DNA from: UBA2336 sp031395485
GTDB taxonomy: Bacteria; Bacteroidota; Bacteroidia; Cytophagales; Cyclobacteriaceae
Reading direction: 5' to 3'
Assembly: GCA_031395485.1 (NCBI GenBank)
Contig: JANNUS010000002.1
Coordinates: forward strand, 61,504 to 125,503
DNA: 64,000 bases
The position numbers and the translations under genes are program-made. This document shows positions 10,101 through 16,478 of the stretch, one piece after another; position 1 is the first letter of the stretch; the number at the start of each line of letters is the position of its first letter. The notes beneath the pieces are model-generated. The model saw only the letters and a list, made by a program, of their open reading frames with translations, was not told where the DNA came from and did not search any database.

Positions 10101-11930
10101 GACTGTTGAGTTATCGATTGCGGAAGAGCAAAACACTCCACCTCCAAAGTCCGCAGTGACAAAGTATGTTAATGCATAAGCACCTGGTGCTGCTGCTGCA
10201 ATAATGTTAGGTTGCTGAACATTAGTGGCATCTAAAATGGCGGTACTTCCGCCCCAAGTATGAGAAGATATAGCACCAAATACAGTTGTAGGATTTCCAT
10301 TCAACGGTTGAACTGTTAACTGGCAAATACTGACGGGATCAGGAGTGATATTTACTGCTGGCCTCGCTCGAACCGTAACCGCCAGTGAAGTTGCTGGAGA
10401 AGAAGTACATAATGGTGCTGACTCGTATTGTTGGACAACACTTATAGTTCCTCCTACTGCGGCTCCGGTTGTAATATTAATACTATTGGTATTTTGTCCT
10501 GAGTTAAGAGTCCAAGTTCCAGGAATTGTCCAAACAAAATCTGTTGCAAGGATCACATTACCACCAACAGGATCAGTAATAGTTACATCCGGTGGGTTTG
10601 GAGGAGAGGCTGTAGGAACTGAAAAAGTATAGGATGTGTTTGGACATAAGTTTGTAGGACCACTAATGGGTGTTGGTGATGAAAGAGTAGATCTTCGAAG
10701 CACTGTAACTTCTGTAGGTGCACTTCGGCAACTACCAAGTGCAGGAATTAATTCCGTGGTTACCCAAAAATGGGTTCTCTGCCCTGCAGGAGCTTGAGCA
10801 GATGAAGGTGTGAAGGTTGTGCCATCTGGTCCGGCACTTATGGTTGCTGCTGCGTTGGTCCACCATTTGTACGTTTGACCGCCAACTGGGCCTGTAACAG
10901 TTAATGTTCTAGAGCCTCCAGAACAAATATTTATATTTGGTACAACAGGTGGATTAGGGGAATCAATAATTCTTATAATAGCAGTGGCTTCAACTGGGGG
11001 GTTATCTCCATTTATTAAATCTCCGCCAACAGGAGTTAAGTCAAAATCATTTGCATAGGGGTTACAAAAGTTCCAATAGCGAACTGTTACTTCAAACTCA
11101 TCGCCTACTACTGGGAACCCAGCAGTAAATCCACCTGGTGCTGTGATCACTTGTGCATCTCTTCTTCGCGGGTCATTAATTATAACAGGCGGTGGCGTAT
11201 AGAAACTTACACCCCTAGGGTCCTGATAATTGGATCCAGCCGCAGCAGGCATAAGTATTCCATTTACACTCACATTCGGAATTCTGGATGCCCCATTTGG
11301 GGTATTGTACACAATTTGTTGCCACCTAACTTGTTCGTTTGGGTTTACGATTGGTGAATTGGGTGGATAGTTAGCAGGATAAGCAGAGTTACAATTAAAT
11401 ATGGTATTGTCGTCAAATATGACACTGATATTAACTCCTTCACATACTGTATGAATACTGTTTCCTGTAGCTGGTGATATCAATTGGACAAGTCCACCAT
11501 TAAAAGCATCTGTTCTCCATGTGGTAACAAGCTGTGATTGGCGCGTTGTACCGCAGGCTCCCATATTGTTAACACTAATGAACATATTGACTTTGTATTC
11601 GCAATCACTATTTGCTGGATAATTATGTGGTTGAGTGATTGAGTAAACAGCAGATCCAGGAACCAAGACTACCTGGTTAAAACTAGCTGGTCCATCCCCC
11701 CAAAAAAAACTCAATACGTAATTAGGGCCTGCTGCTAAAGGGGCTGCAAAAGTAATGTCATATCTCATGTTCACCGAAACGGGAGTACAAAGACCGTTTG
11801 GTGTAACTAAACTCCCGCTTGATAAAACCGGAGGTAACAACCCACATTGGGCATGAAGTTGGTTATGGAATACAGTTAAAAAGAAAAGTATTAACCCAAA
11901 ATAAAGGAACGACCCGAGTTTTAGTTTCAT
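1113..11930 (-). CDS. Giant SprB-like cell-surface adhesin with T9SS type-B C-terminal domain (3,605 aa)
   Basis: Secreted cell-surface protein related to the SprB gliding adhesin. A signal peptide (about residues 1-28, ending HAQ) is followed by about 1,740 residues of Ig/PKD-like beta-sandwich segments rich in Thr, Val, Gly and Pro. Next come 12 tandem SprB-type repeats (about residues 1,770-2,830), each with an SC-G--DG-I-V----GG core. More PKD-like domains follow, with a gliding-motility C-terminal (CHU_C) domain at about 3,505-3,605 that opens with IPNAFTP and contains VFDRWGNLVFQS. CHU_C domains direct export by T9SS. The founder SprB is about 6,500 aa, so this is shorter but of similar build. 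The reading frame is intact over 10.8 kb. Seen: the repeats and CHU_C domain. Inferred: a role in gliding or attachment; a plain adhesin is equally possible. Confidence 0.92.
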   Translation of the reverse strand: MKLKLGSFLYFGLILFFLTVFHNQLHAQCGLLPPVLSSGSLVTPNGLCTPVSVNMRYDITFAAPLAAGPNYVLSFFWGDGPASFNQVVLVPGSAVYSITQPHNYPANSDCEYKVNMFISVNNMGACGTTRQSQLVTTWRTDAFNGGLVQLISPATGNSIHTVCEGVNISVIFDDNTIFNCNSAYPANYPPNSPIVNPNEQVRWQQIVYNTPNGASRIPNVSVNGILMPAAAGSNYQDPRGVSFYTPPPVIINDPRRRDAQVITAPGGFTAGFPVVGDEFEVTVRYWNFCNPYANDFDLTPVGGDLINGDNPPVEATAIIRIIDSPNPPVVPNINICSGGSRTLTVTGPVGGQTYKWWTNAAATISAGPDGTTFTPSSAQAPAGQRTHFWVTTELIPALGSCRSAPTEVTVLRRSTLSSPTPISGPTNLCPNTSYTFSVPTASPPNPPDVTITDPVGGNVILATDFVWTIPGTWTLNSGQNTNSINITTGAAVGGTISVVQQYESAPLCTSSPATSLAVTVRARPAVNITPDPVSICQLTVQPLNGNPTTVFGAISSHTWGGSTAILDATNVQQPNIIAAAAPGAYALTYFVTADFGGGVFCSSAIDNSTVDIFATPTTATAGVDQPLCQSLIIPSAGLGGNAPGVGTGIWTQVSGPGTITFLPTTATPNATATASALGIYVVRWTISTGAGFCSSFENVQLDFGAPPATPDAGPAQVICTSTATLNGTAPTFETGTWSVSVAPVGGTVTFSNAISPTSTVSLSGANIVGTYTLRWRFTSGTCTPTEDFVNITFNSPATSTPMASFTTCVDPLVLAAISLTGTVGGGATGGRWERFTGTGLMGNGTATGSTDLGVNVTDTFTPTAADLTSGSVQVRLIASGATAPCPEVGSTISITFDRRPTGVDAGAAQPLVCANPGTGLGNTTLAATALSAGETGLWTGPGGVTFGTSNSPTSTVSNLTGGVTTTLTWTVSSPLGNCAAVADVVDITVNVLPAAINPAPTNLCEVVEASGVALGVNLTQYNDGVTGIVGSVNRTISWFTNASRIAAVLVPVVTSHDISNGLTLFTRVFNATTNCFRDGVVTFTVNPLPIATDNMYEFCEEFPAGSDQVQNVDLTSAAIINPITGGVANRTIVWFNTLADATSNVNAIVGANAYDILAGSETVFARVTNTITTCVNIAVVDLVVKPRPADPTINGATNQCLNGFDLYSVTPVAGVTYIWDIDDIAATEFDVIAGGALTDFLVVVSFPNVYSGNIRLTLDRSGCVSNQITKAVAVQATPPPVTIGSSKDPVCENDGGIVYTATSLPLTDYTWEIPVVGGATGSSIIGGQGSNIVTVNIGNISGNITVTPQTQGGSCAGSPATFFIDVRERPTLDTYPITPICSDDAIGITLQVAALSTPAASYQITNVTVAPGLNPSSRALATGISTLIVGDSYTNVGNGNTPLDVRYTIVPISVEGCAGSPSDIIVRIRPEPIINPNLDRTVCSREVANIVLQVASNSAPADQFEITSILNNGGFVALAGNPITGTFLASELADDVWENTTGVRDTIKYFVRPINSVTGCIGDPPYPILLIVNPEPQITSPTAETICSGDAPTITLVASIGGSDFDWSVKSNPGLITGGTSGSGNTINNVLTNSNVIPGTITYEVFATGPGGLFGTCTSQPVDVTITVDPSPVSNNVDQIVCSDLAGGSTVAEDLQALQPSINGSGLVTFAWFEDLAQTLPIVVPQLNAWPLANGIPVYVRIDNGSCQIVQPVTYTVNPTPSVIGSVTSLFNGFNVSCAGSSNGTITSALAAQGTPNYLYSIDGGTSYFTSRVFNGLAAIGNPYVITVRDSKGCTAQSALMNITEPPTLTATTAIFMNPVFNGQHVSCPGASDGRITVSPLGGVAPYTYQILELPANVTGNATGIYMGLRAGTYTVFVRDANTICIVTTNTVTLVDPPTIVATATLTTPVSCNGLGDGVITIVAAGGTLVGPTYTYTLNQAPGTVNNTGIFSGLFAGSYSVTVEDDNGCTQVSNTITVTQPSVLTAFASVTSNYFGSKISCPGANDAEVTAIANGGNGVYTYELVEDPGNVSGQLNGIFIGVGPGIYTVEVTDVLSCSIITTAVTVTEPTPITGSGLVSNPISCNGGADGEITIAGTGGTGAYLFTPVAPAGPSNATGIFPGLAQGIYDFSVSDVNGCSDIVQVTITNPAVVTASALVTSNYNGSQLSCNTTTDARITVTASGGTGAFRYVFDLFPANTSGEFTGVFTGVPAGINYTFTVEDANNCSVVTAPVVVIAPTVVAVTSATVTSNYNGQDISCVGASDGEVTILVTGGSTIIPGPTGYTYRLNEEPSNPSGNADGVYSNIGAGSYTVTVRDANSCFVVTVPIVVDAYPVITVPASVTSLYNGGRQITCNGASDGEITIVPAGGVLPFTFVLSPAINASGVNSGVFSFLPAGSYTITASDVNGCSRTTSSITIVEPDVLLASASVTSSYNGQQLSCFGASDGIIKATVSGGTTTYSYVLNEIGANVTGLATGIFTGIPAGASYTITVTDANGCSVITTPISVTPPPALIVAAVITSNYNSEDISCNGADDAFITVSFTAGTGTGIPTYAFDQVPGNVSGKFSGIFSGVGPGLGYTFTVTDTNGCPTVTNTLDVTEPLLLGGVAVASSDYNGFDISCFNLTDGEITVTSSGGTGNPIADFTYVLLEASSNNTGTTDGTFDGLRAGSYRTLITDQNGCTFITTVIPVTQPASISAAIDITSNYGATSADISCAGAADGEVSVRATISGGTGIIGGGAGLGINDYTYELDQDIGNIDVGGTGVFTGLTNILYTVTATDANGCIKQSLPVVLIEPLPLFEGIVGLDKSICLGDDPTAFTELATVFGGTGNYVYQWQDSISGGGFANVVGAVNATYDAPAPGIVETRYYKRLVSSGTGPSCPTLETDVVSIQVNPLPTATFIANPNPVCEGGFTILEFQFTGSAPFFFDYNDGTTFENDRIGVNSTPVFFSNLQNTTTYAITELRDIKGCFAIPAILPLPVLVPVIKIDNNFSIVGPDAQCAGGQFTFQWDVDADVQYTWSFGGDVVTIGPNDPAYLPGVQTISIIRTDASTSGTINIPIVLEAESTILAGCTKIPQLDEIRIFPSVLENVSAVDTLICSGQSIKFINQSLGASTHLWSYKIKGSGDVPVQLPDVSPTIVFANTTTTNPLAYEMIYRGSNTNACFDADTMDVYVFRGVTADFTFNPPAPEYIGGQTPIVYTNTSVPSDDAIFRYEWNFGSNSNPETAVGAGPVWNIDYSSPGSKSIILKVVNLAAELVGESCVTTRSRTVVITVPDFSALFSVPITSSCTPLTITTVNSSGAADEFVWILRNVEQPDDTVSLSTLLEPTFIIAEPGEYDLVLIASLDALGLEETFIVSGIKVYEYPQAIFNPRPPLGFTDTRFEFRGDQSYRPADPVTNAIYPMNFYWDFDDNATSTLENDFYTFDLEGLYDVELKVENVHDDGIVCSDSSQRTINVKAGSGTTIPNAFTPDPSGPNDGRVYANTGKFNDVFLPFTRGVVDNGFIMQVFDRWGNLVFQSRDKEIGWNGYDQNSNLLPAGVYVYKLNLEFDDGRRTTQIGDITMIR
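3590..6640 (-). repeat. Twelve SprB-type coding repeats inside the giant adhesin gene
   Basis: Twelve degenerate copies of an approximately 80-90 residue module lie in tandem. Each starts with a YNG-like tripeptide and an SC-GASDGEIT-like core, followed by a glycine pair and an aromatic-rich strand such as YTYxL. The sixth and eleventh copies replace the G of the SC-G core (SCNTTTD and SCFNLTD). The copies differ at most positions, so they are old duplications and not recent DNA-level repeats. Boundaries are approximate. Confidence 0.8.
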
Positions 11931-12088
11931 TGAGTTAAATAATTCCGTTAAATTATGAATACTATTTGTTTAAGACAAACCAACTACCTTTTGAAAGGGT
12001 CTTAACCAAACCAGAGTGAATACACTTCCATAAAAAGAAGTAACTATAAAGCACTGAATTACTCCTTAGTTTATTCCTCTCAATCTCC

Positions 12089-12096
12089 TACCTTTG
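12089..12096 (+). promoter_or_regulatory. Probable pyrG promoter, -7 element TACCTTTG
   Basis: TACCTTTG matches the Bacteroidota -7 consensus TAnnTTTG and lies 20 bp before the pyrG ATG, implying a short leader. A good -33 TTG is not evident, only a TTAGTTTA stretch at about the right distance. The giant adhesin gene starts on the other strand at 11,930, so this is a divergent promoter region. Confidence 0.6.
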
Positions 12097-12116
12097 CACC
12101 CCGTAACGATAAACCA

Positions 12117-13736
12117 ATGTCTACTGCTAAATACATATTCGTCACGGGGGGTGTAACCTCTTCACTTGGAAAAGGCATAATTTCAGCCTCATTAGGCAAA
12201 TTGCTTCAGGCAAGGGGCTTTAAAGTCACCATTCAAAAATTCGATCCCTATATTAATATAGACCCGGGTACCTTAAACCCTTACGAGCATGGCGAGTGCT
12301 ATGTGACCAACGATGGTGCAGAGACCGATCTGGACTTGGGGCATTACGAACGATTTTTGAATGTCCCTACCTCCAGGGCAAATAATATTACTACCGGACG
12401 AATCTATAATACGGTAATCACCAAAGAACGTCAGGGAGAATACCTAGGCAAAACCGTGCAAGTTGTGCCTCACATTACGGATGAGATCAAACGCAATTTA
12501 TTTTTATTAGGCGAATCAGGGGAATATGATTTTGTGATCACCGAAATTGGTGGTTCTATTGGTGACATTGAATCCTTACCATTTGTTGAAGCCGTGCGTC
12601 AGGTAAAATGGGAGTTAGGATCTACTAACGCACTGGTCATTCACTTAACGCTTATACCCTACCTGAAGGCTGCGAAAGAATTAAAAACAAAACCAACACA
12701 ACACTCGGTTAAAGAATTATTAGGAGCAGGGATTCAGCCGGATATATTAGTGTGTCGTACAGAATACCCCTTGCCGATGGAGATCAGAAAAAAGCTAGCG
12801 TTATTTTGTAATGTTCAGCTTAATTCTGTTATAGAAGCTATTGATGCTGATACAATTTATGATGTGCCCATCCTGATGAAGAAAGAAAAACTTGACGAGC
12901 GCGTGCTTGCAAAGTTGAAAGTGCACACAAAAGAAGAACCCGATCTTGAACAATGGAAAGACTTCCTTGGGAAATTAAAAAATCCGATTGAAGAAGTAAC
13001 CATTGGTTTAGTGGGTAAATATGTTTCGTTACCGGATGCTTACAAATCAATTGCTGAGTCATTTGTACATGCAGGTTCACAAAATGATTGTCGGGTAAAT
13101 CTTAAATGGATATCCTCTGAGGAAATCAATAAAGAGACTGTTAGCACGGTATTGAATGGATTAGACGGGGTTCTTGTTGCTCCTGGTTTTGGCGAGCGCG
13201 GTATGGAAGGAAAAATTGAGGCTATCAAATATGTACGAGAGCATAAAATTCCTTTTTTCGGAATTTGCCTCGGCATGCAGTGCGCTGTCATCGAATTTTC
13301 TCGAAACGTACTTGGTCTTGATGCAAGCTCAACCGAGTTAAATCCAAAAACAAAAAACCCGGTTATTGATTTAATGGAAGATCAGAAAAAAATTTCTGCT
13401 AAAGGCGGCACTATGCGGCTTGGGGCATACGACTGTAAACTAAAAAAAGGAAGTAAGACCTATCATGTTTACGGAGAATCCCTGATACAAGAACGCCATC
13501 GCCATCGATATGAGTTTAACAATAAGTATCTGGAGGCTATTGAAAATGCCGGGATGAAAGCGGTTGGAATAAACCCGGATTCAAATTTGGTAGAAATTGT
13601 TGAATTAAAAGACCACCCGTGGTTCATTGGCGTTCAATTCCATCCAGAATTAAAGAGTACCGTCATGAATCCGCATCCGCTTTTCGTGAAGTTTGTTGAG
13701 GCCTCTGTCAATCACAAAAAAACAACTGTTCAATAA
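12117..13736 (+). CDS. pyrG: CTP synthase
   Basis: Makes CTP from UTP, ATP and glutamine in pyrimidine synthesis. The N-terminal synthetase half begins FVTGGVTSSLGKGI (P-loop region, about residues 8-21) and carries the conserved FDPYINIDPGTLNPYEHGE stretch. The C-terminal class-I glutamine amidotransferase half has the nucleophile elbow GICLGMQ with Cys384, and the His509/Glu511 pair in HPEL. Length 539 aa is typical. The ATG at 12,117 gives the canonical N-terminus. yidC follows 19 bp downstream on the same strand, a probable operon. Function is certain from conservation. Confidence 0.98.
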   Translation: MSTAKYIFVTGGVTSSLGKGIISASLGKLLQARGFKVTIQKFDPYINIDPGTLNPYEHGECYVTNDGAETDLDLGHYERFLNVPTSRANNITTGRIYNTVITKERQGEYLGKTVQVVPHITDEIKRNLFLLGESGEYDFVITEIGGSIGDIESLPFVEAVRQVKWELGSTNALVIHLTLIPYLKAAKELKTKPTQHSVKELLGAGIQPDILVCRTEYPLPMEIRKKLALFCNVQLNSVIEAIDADTIYDVPILMKKEKLDERVLAKLKVHTKEEPDLEQWKDFLGKLKNPIEEVTIGLVGKYVSLPDAYKSIAESFVHAGSQNDCRVNLKWISSEEINKETVSTVLNGLDGVLVAPGFGERGMEGKIEAIKYVREHKIPFFGICLGMQCAVIEFSRNVLGLDASSTELNPKTKNPVIDLMEDQKKISAKGGTMRLGAYDCKLKKGSKTYHVYGESLIQERHRHRYEFNNKYLEAIENAGMKAVGINPDSNLVEIVELKDHPWFIGVQFHPELKSTVMNPHPLFVKFVEASVNHKKTTVQ

Positions 13737-13755
13737 TTTTTTATAACGAAATAAA

Positions 13756-15573
13756 ATGGATAAAAATTCCGCCATTGGCTTGACTTTAATCTCGGTATTG
13801 TTGTTGGGATATTTTTATTATACATCCCAATTTGAAAAGCCCGAAGATAAAAAACAACAAATTGTTACAACCTCACCGGTTACTCCAGTAATCGGAAATA
13901 CTCCACAAGTAGTTACAACGAAAGATGATAGTGTACTCACAGCAACCTATGGCGACCTCTCGTCTTCTTTTAAAGGAGATGAAAAAATAGAAGCCATCGA
14001 AACGGAGGATTTAAAAATAAGCTTCAGTAACAAGGGTGGTATTATTCAGCATCTGGAACTTAAAAAATTCAAAACTTATTTTGGTAAACCCCTGATGCTC
14101 GTTGAGCCATCCTCAAACGAATTCAAACTCATTACTAAATTCAAGGGTGAAGAGCTCAACTTATACTCGCTCTTCTACACAACGGATATCCGAAAAAATG
14201 GCGATACAACTATACTTAATTATACAGTAAGGTTGTCTAATGGTGCAGAGCTAAAACAAACCTATCGTATTCCGAAAGAAGGCTATGAGATTGGTTATAG
14301 TATTACCAGCCGTGGATTTGATAAAGAACTTGCAGATCAACTTACACTTCATTGGAATAATTTTCTTAAACCGGTAGAGAAAGACCTAACGGATAGTCGT
14401 AACAACACAACCATTACGTATAACTACAACGAATCTGTTGATTGGCTTACAGAACGCTCTACTGACACAGAGAAACAAACTTTTGGTGCTGGGTTAAAAT
14501 GGGTTTCGATAAAGCAGAAATTCTTTTTGCGTTCATTGATCTCCAAAAACGGATTTGCGGGTGGCGAAATTGAAGCTTCCTTAAATGAAGCCGACACTGC
14601 GGTAGTAAAAACAGCCAATGTAAAATTATTGATTGCCAGCAAAGATCTCGCTGACGGAAAAGCTAACTTCAAATATTACCTTGGACCAAACGACTATAAA
14701 AAAATTGGGGGTGTCGCTCCTAAGTTCGATCAAAACGTTTATTTAGGATGGCCTCCTGTGTACTGGATAAACAAATTTGTCGTCTTCCCAGTATTTTATT
14801 TCCTCACAACCTTCATCGGAAACTTCGGGCTCATCATAATTATTCTGGTAGTTGCTATCCGAATTATTTTACTGCCCCTCTCATACAAGTCATACTTGAG
14901 TATGGCGAAGATGAAAGTATTGAAGCCTGAACTTGACGAGATAAAAGAAAAGCATGGCGAAGACATGACCAAAATACAGCAGGAACAACTTAAGCTGTAC
15001 CAACAGGTTGGTGTAAATCCCATTAGCGGATGCATTCCGTTGCTTCTTCAAATGCCCATTCTGTTTGCGATGTTTTATTTATTCCCTAACAGTATTGAAC
15101 TAAGACAGGAGTCATTCTTATGGGCCGAAGATCTTTCTACTTATGATTCTATATTAAATCTTCCATTCACGATTCCATTTTACGGAGATCACGTTAGTTT
15201 ATTTACAATCCTGATGACCGTTTCAACATTGGTGTATACCTGGCAGAACAATCAAATGTCTACCGTACAAGGGCCAATGAAAACCATGTCGTACATCATG
15301 CCTGTGATTTTTCTTTTCGTGTTAAACTCCTTCCCTGCAGGATTAAGTTTTTACTATTTCATGACTAACATTATCACATTCGGGCAACAAGCCATCGTTA
15401 AGCGCTTTGTGGATGAAGATAAGATTAAGCAGATCATGGAGGAGAATCGAAAAAAGAATGCAAGTGGTGAGGGTAAGAAATCGAAATTTATGACCAAACT
15501 ACAGGATGCGATGAAGGCCAGTGAGGAAGCCAGGAAAAATTCCGATGAAGCCCGAAAGAAGAAGAAAAACTAA
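13756..15573 (+). CDS. yidC: Membrane protein insertase YidC
   Basis: Inner-membrane insertase of the YidC/Oxa1/Alb3 family, which folds and inserts membrane proteins alone or with SecYEG. An N-terminal membrane anchor (about residues 6-22) is followed by a large periplasmic beta-rich domain (about 60-340). The conserved five-helix Oxa1 core (about 350-560) includes NPISGCIPLLLQMPILFAMF. The tail is strongly basic (repeated K and R after residue 570), as is usual for ribosome contact. Length 605 aa fits Bacteroidota YidC. It lies directly behind pyrG, and a promoter plus hairpin unit separates it from parA. Confidence 0.97.
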   Translation: MDKNSAIGLTLISVLLLGYFYYTSQFEKPEDKKQQIVTTSPVTPVIGNTPQVVTTKDDSVLTATYGDLSSSFKGDEKIEAIETEDLKISFSNKGGIIQHLELKKFKTYFGKPLMLVEPSSNEFKLITKFKGEELNLYSLFYTTDIRKNGDTTILNYTVRLSNGAELKQTYRIPKEGYEIGYSITSRGFDKELADQLTLHWNNFLKPVEKDLTDSRNNTTITYNYNESVDWLTERSTDTEKQTFGAGLKWVSIKQKFFLRSLISKNGFAGGEIEASLNEADTAVVKTANVKLLIASKDLADGKANFKYYLGPNDYKKIGGVAPKFDQNVYLGWPPVYWINKFVVFPVFYFLTTFIGNFGLIIIILVVAIRIILLPLSYKSYLSMAKMKVLKPELDEIKEKHGEDMTKIQQEQLKLYQQVGVNPISGCIPLLLQMPILFAMFYLFPNSIELRQESFLWAEDLSTYDSILNLPFTIPFYGDHVSLFTILMTVSTLVYTWQNNQMSTVQGPMKTMSYIMPVIFLFVLNSFPAGLSFYYFMTNIITFGQQAIVKRFVDEDKIKQIMEENRKKNASGEGKKSKFMTKLQDAMKASEEARKNSDEARKKKKN

Positions 15574-15590
15574 CAATTGATTGTGTATGG

Positions 15591-15622
15591 ATTGTGGAAA
15601 AATACGTTCCACAATGTTCCAC
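15591..15622 (+). promoter_or_regulatory. Inverted and direct GTTCCAC half-sites upstream of parA
   Basis: ATTGTGGAA (15,591-15,599) and TTCCACAAT (15,607-15,615) form a perfect 9-bp inverted repeat with a 7-bp spacer. A further copy, TGTTCCACG, follows at 15,615-15,623. The motif resembles one half of ParB parS sites (TGTTnCACGTGnAACA), but no full parS palindrome is present. The last copy overlaps the expected -33 region of the parA promoter. Inference: an autoregulatory operator of the parAB operon. Confidence 0.45.
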
Positions 15623-15640
15623 GCCCCTGATTTGTTACTC

Positions 15641-15648
15641 TATATTTG
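15641..15648 (+). promoter_or_regulatory. Probable parA promoter, -7 element TATATTTG
   Basis: TATATTTG is an exact match to the Bacteroidota -7 consensus TAnnTTTG. It lies 54 bp upstream of the parA start and directly before a strong GC hairpin, so the transcript would begin at or just before that hairpin. There is no clear TTG at -33; the GTTCCAC repeats occupy that position instead. Confidence 0.55.
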
Positions 15649-15649
15649 C

Positions 15650-15680
15650 AGTCCCGCCACAAAAGGCGGGACTTATTTTT
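15650..15680 (+). terminator. GC-rich hairpin with T-run between yidC and parA
   Basis: AGTCCCGCC (15,650-15,658) pairs perfectly with GGCGGGACT (15,665-15,673) around a six-base loop ACAAAA, followed by TATTTTTT. This is a textbook intrinsic terminator shape and probably ends pyrG-yidC transcription. Because a TATATTTG promoter lies immediately before it, the same hairpin may also form the 5' end of the parA mRNA. Confidence 0.75.
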
Positions 15681-15701
15681 TAAACGAATACTAGACCGCT
15701 G

Positions 15702-16478
15702 ATGGGAAAAATTATCGCGATTGCAAATCAAAAAGGAGGTGTTGGAAAAACCACCACAGCCATTAACCTGGCTGCCAGCTTAGCCGTGCTGGAATGCAAA
15801 ACATTGCTGGTGGATGCTGACCCCCAGGCAAATTCAACTTCGGGTTTAGGTATTAATCCAAAAGAAGTTGAATGCAGCATCTACGAGTGTATGGTTGATG
15901 GAGCAAATGCGAAAGATGCAACGGTAACAAACGAACATCTTAAATTCCTCGATATCCTTCCTTCACACATTGACTTAGTAGGTGCTGAGGTGGAGATGGT
16001 GAGCATTGAACGCAGAGAAGAAAAAATGCGTGATGCACTTCAAAAAATAAAAGATGACTACGATTTTGTAATTATTGACTGTTCACCATCCCTTGGATTG
16101 ATTACCATCAATGCACTCACAGCTGCCGATTCGGTAATCATTCCGGTTCAGTGCGAGTACTTTGCATTAGAAGGATTGGGGAAATTATTGAACACTATTA
16201 AAATAATTCAAACACGCCTCAATCCGAATTTAGAGATTGAAGGCATTTTACTTACGTTATACGATTCACGAACCAGTCTTGGAAATCAGGTAGTGGAAGA
16301 AGTACGGAAACATTTTCAGAAAATGACATTCAAAACAATCATTCCAAGAAATGTAAAACTTAGTGAGGCACCAAGTTTTGGTTTGCCCGCCATCGTACAC
16401 GATGCGGAAAGTAAGGGCGCGATCAGCTACCTGAATATGGCACATGAAGTCCTGGATAAAAACACGAAATTAAAATGA
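15702..16478 (+). CDS. parA: Chromosome-partitioning ATPase ParA (Soj)
   Basis: ParA/MinD-family ATPase that segregates the replicated chromosome origin with ParB. It has a deviant Walker A motif KGGVGKTTT at residues 11-19 with the signature lysine, the VDADPQANST motif (about 40-49), and IIDCSPSLGL (about 125-134). Length 258 aa and the lack of an N-terminal DNA-binding domain identify the chromosomal Soj type rather than a plasmid type Ia ParA. Its stop overlaps the parB start by 4 bp (ATGA), so the two are translationally coupled. Confidence 0.96.
   Translation: MGKIIAIANQKGGVGKTTTAINLAASLAVLECKTLLVDADPQANSTSGLGINPKEVECSIYECMVDGANAKDATVTNEHLKFLDILPSHIDLVGAEVEMVSIERREEKMRDALQKIKDDYDFVIIDCSPSLGLITINALTAADSVIIPVQCEYFALEGLGKLLNTIKIIQTRLNPNLEIEGILLTLYDSRTSLGNQVVEEVRKHFQKMTFKTIIPRNVKLSEAPSFGLPAIVHDAESKGAISYLNMAHEVLDKNTKLK

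Noticed and set aside
15591..15623. A complete parS site
   Set aside because: Only half-sites are present; the central CACGTG palindrome of parS is missing.
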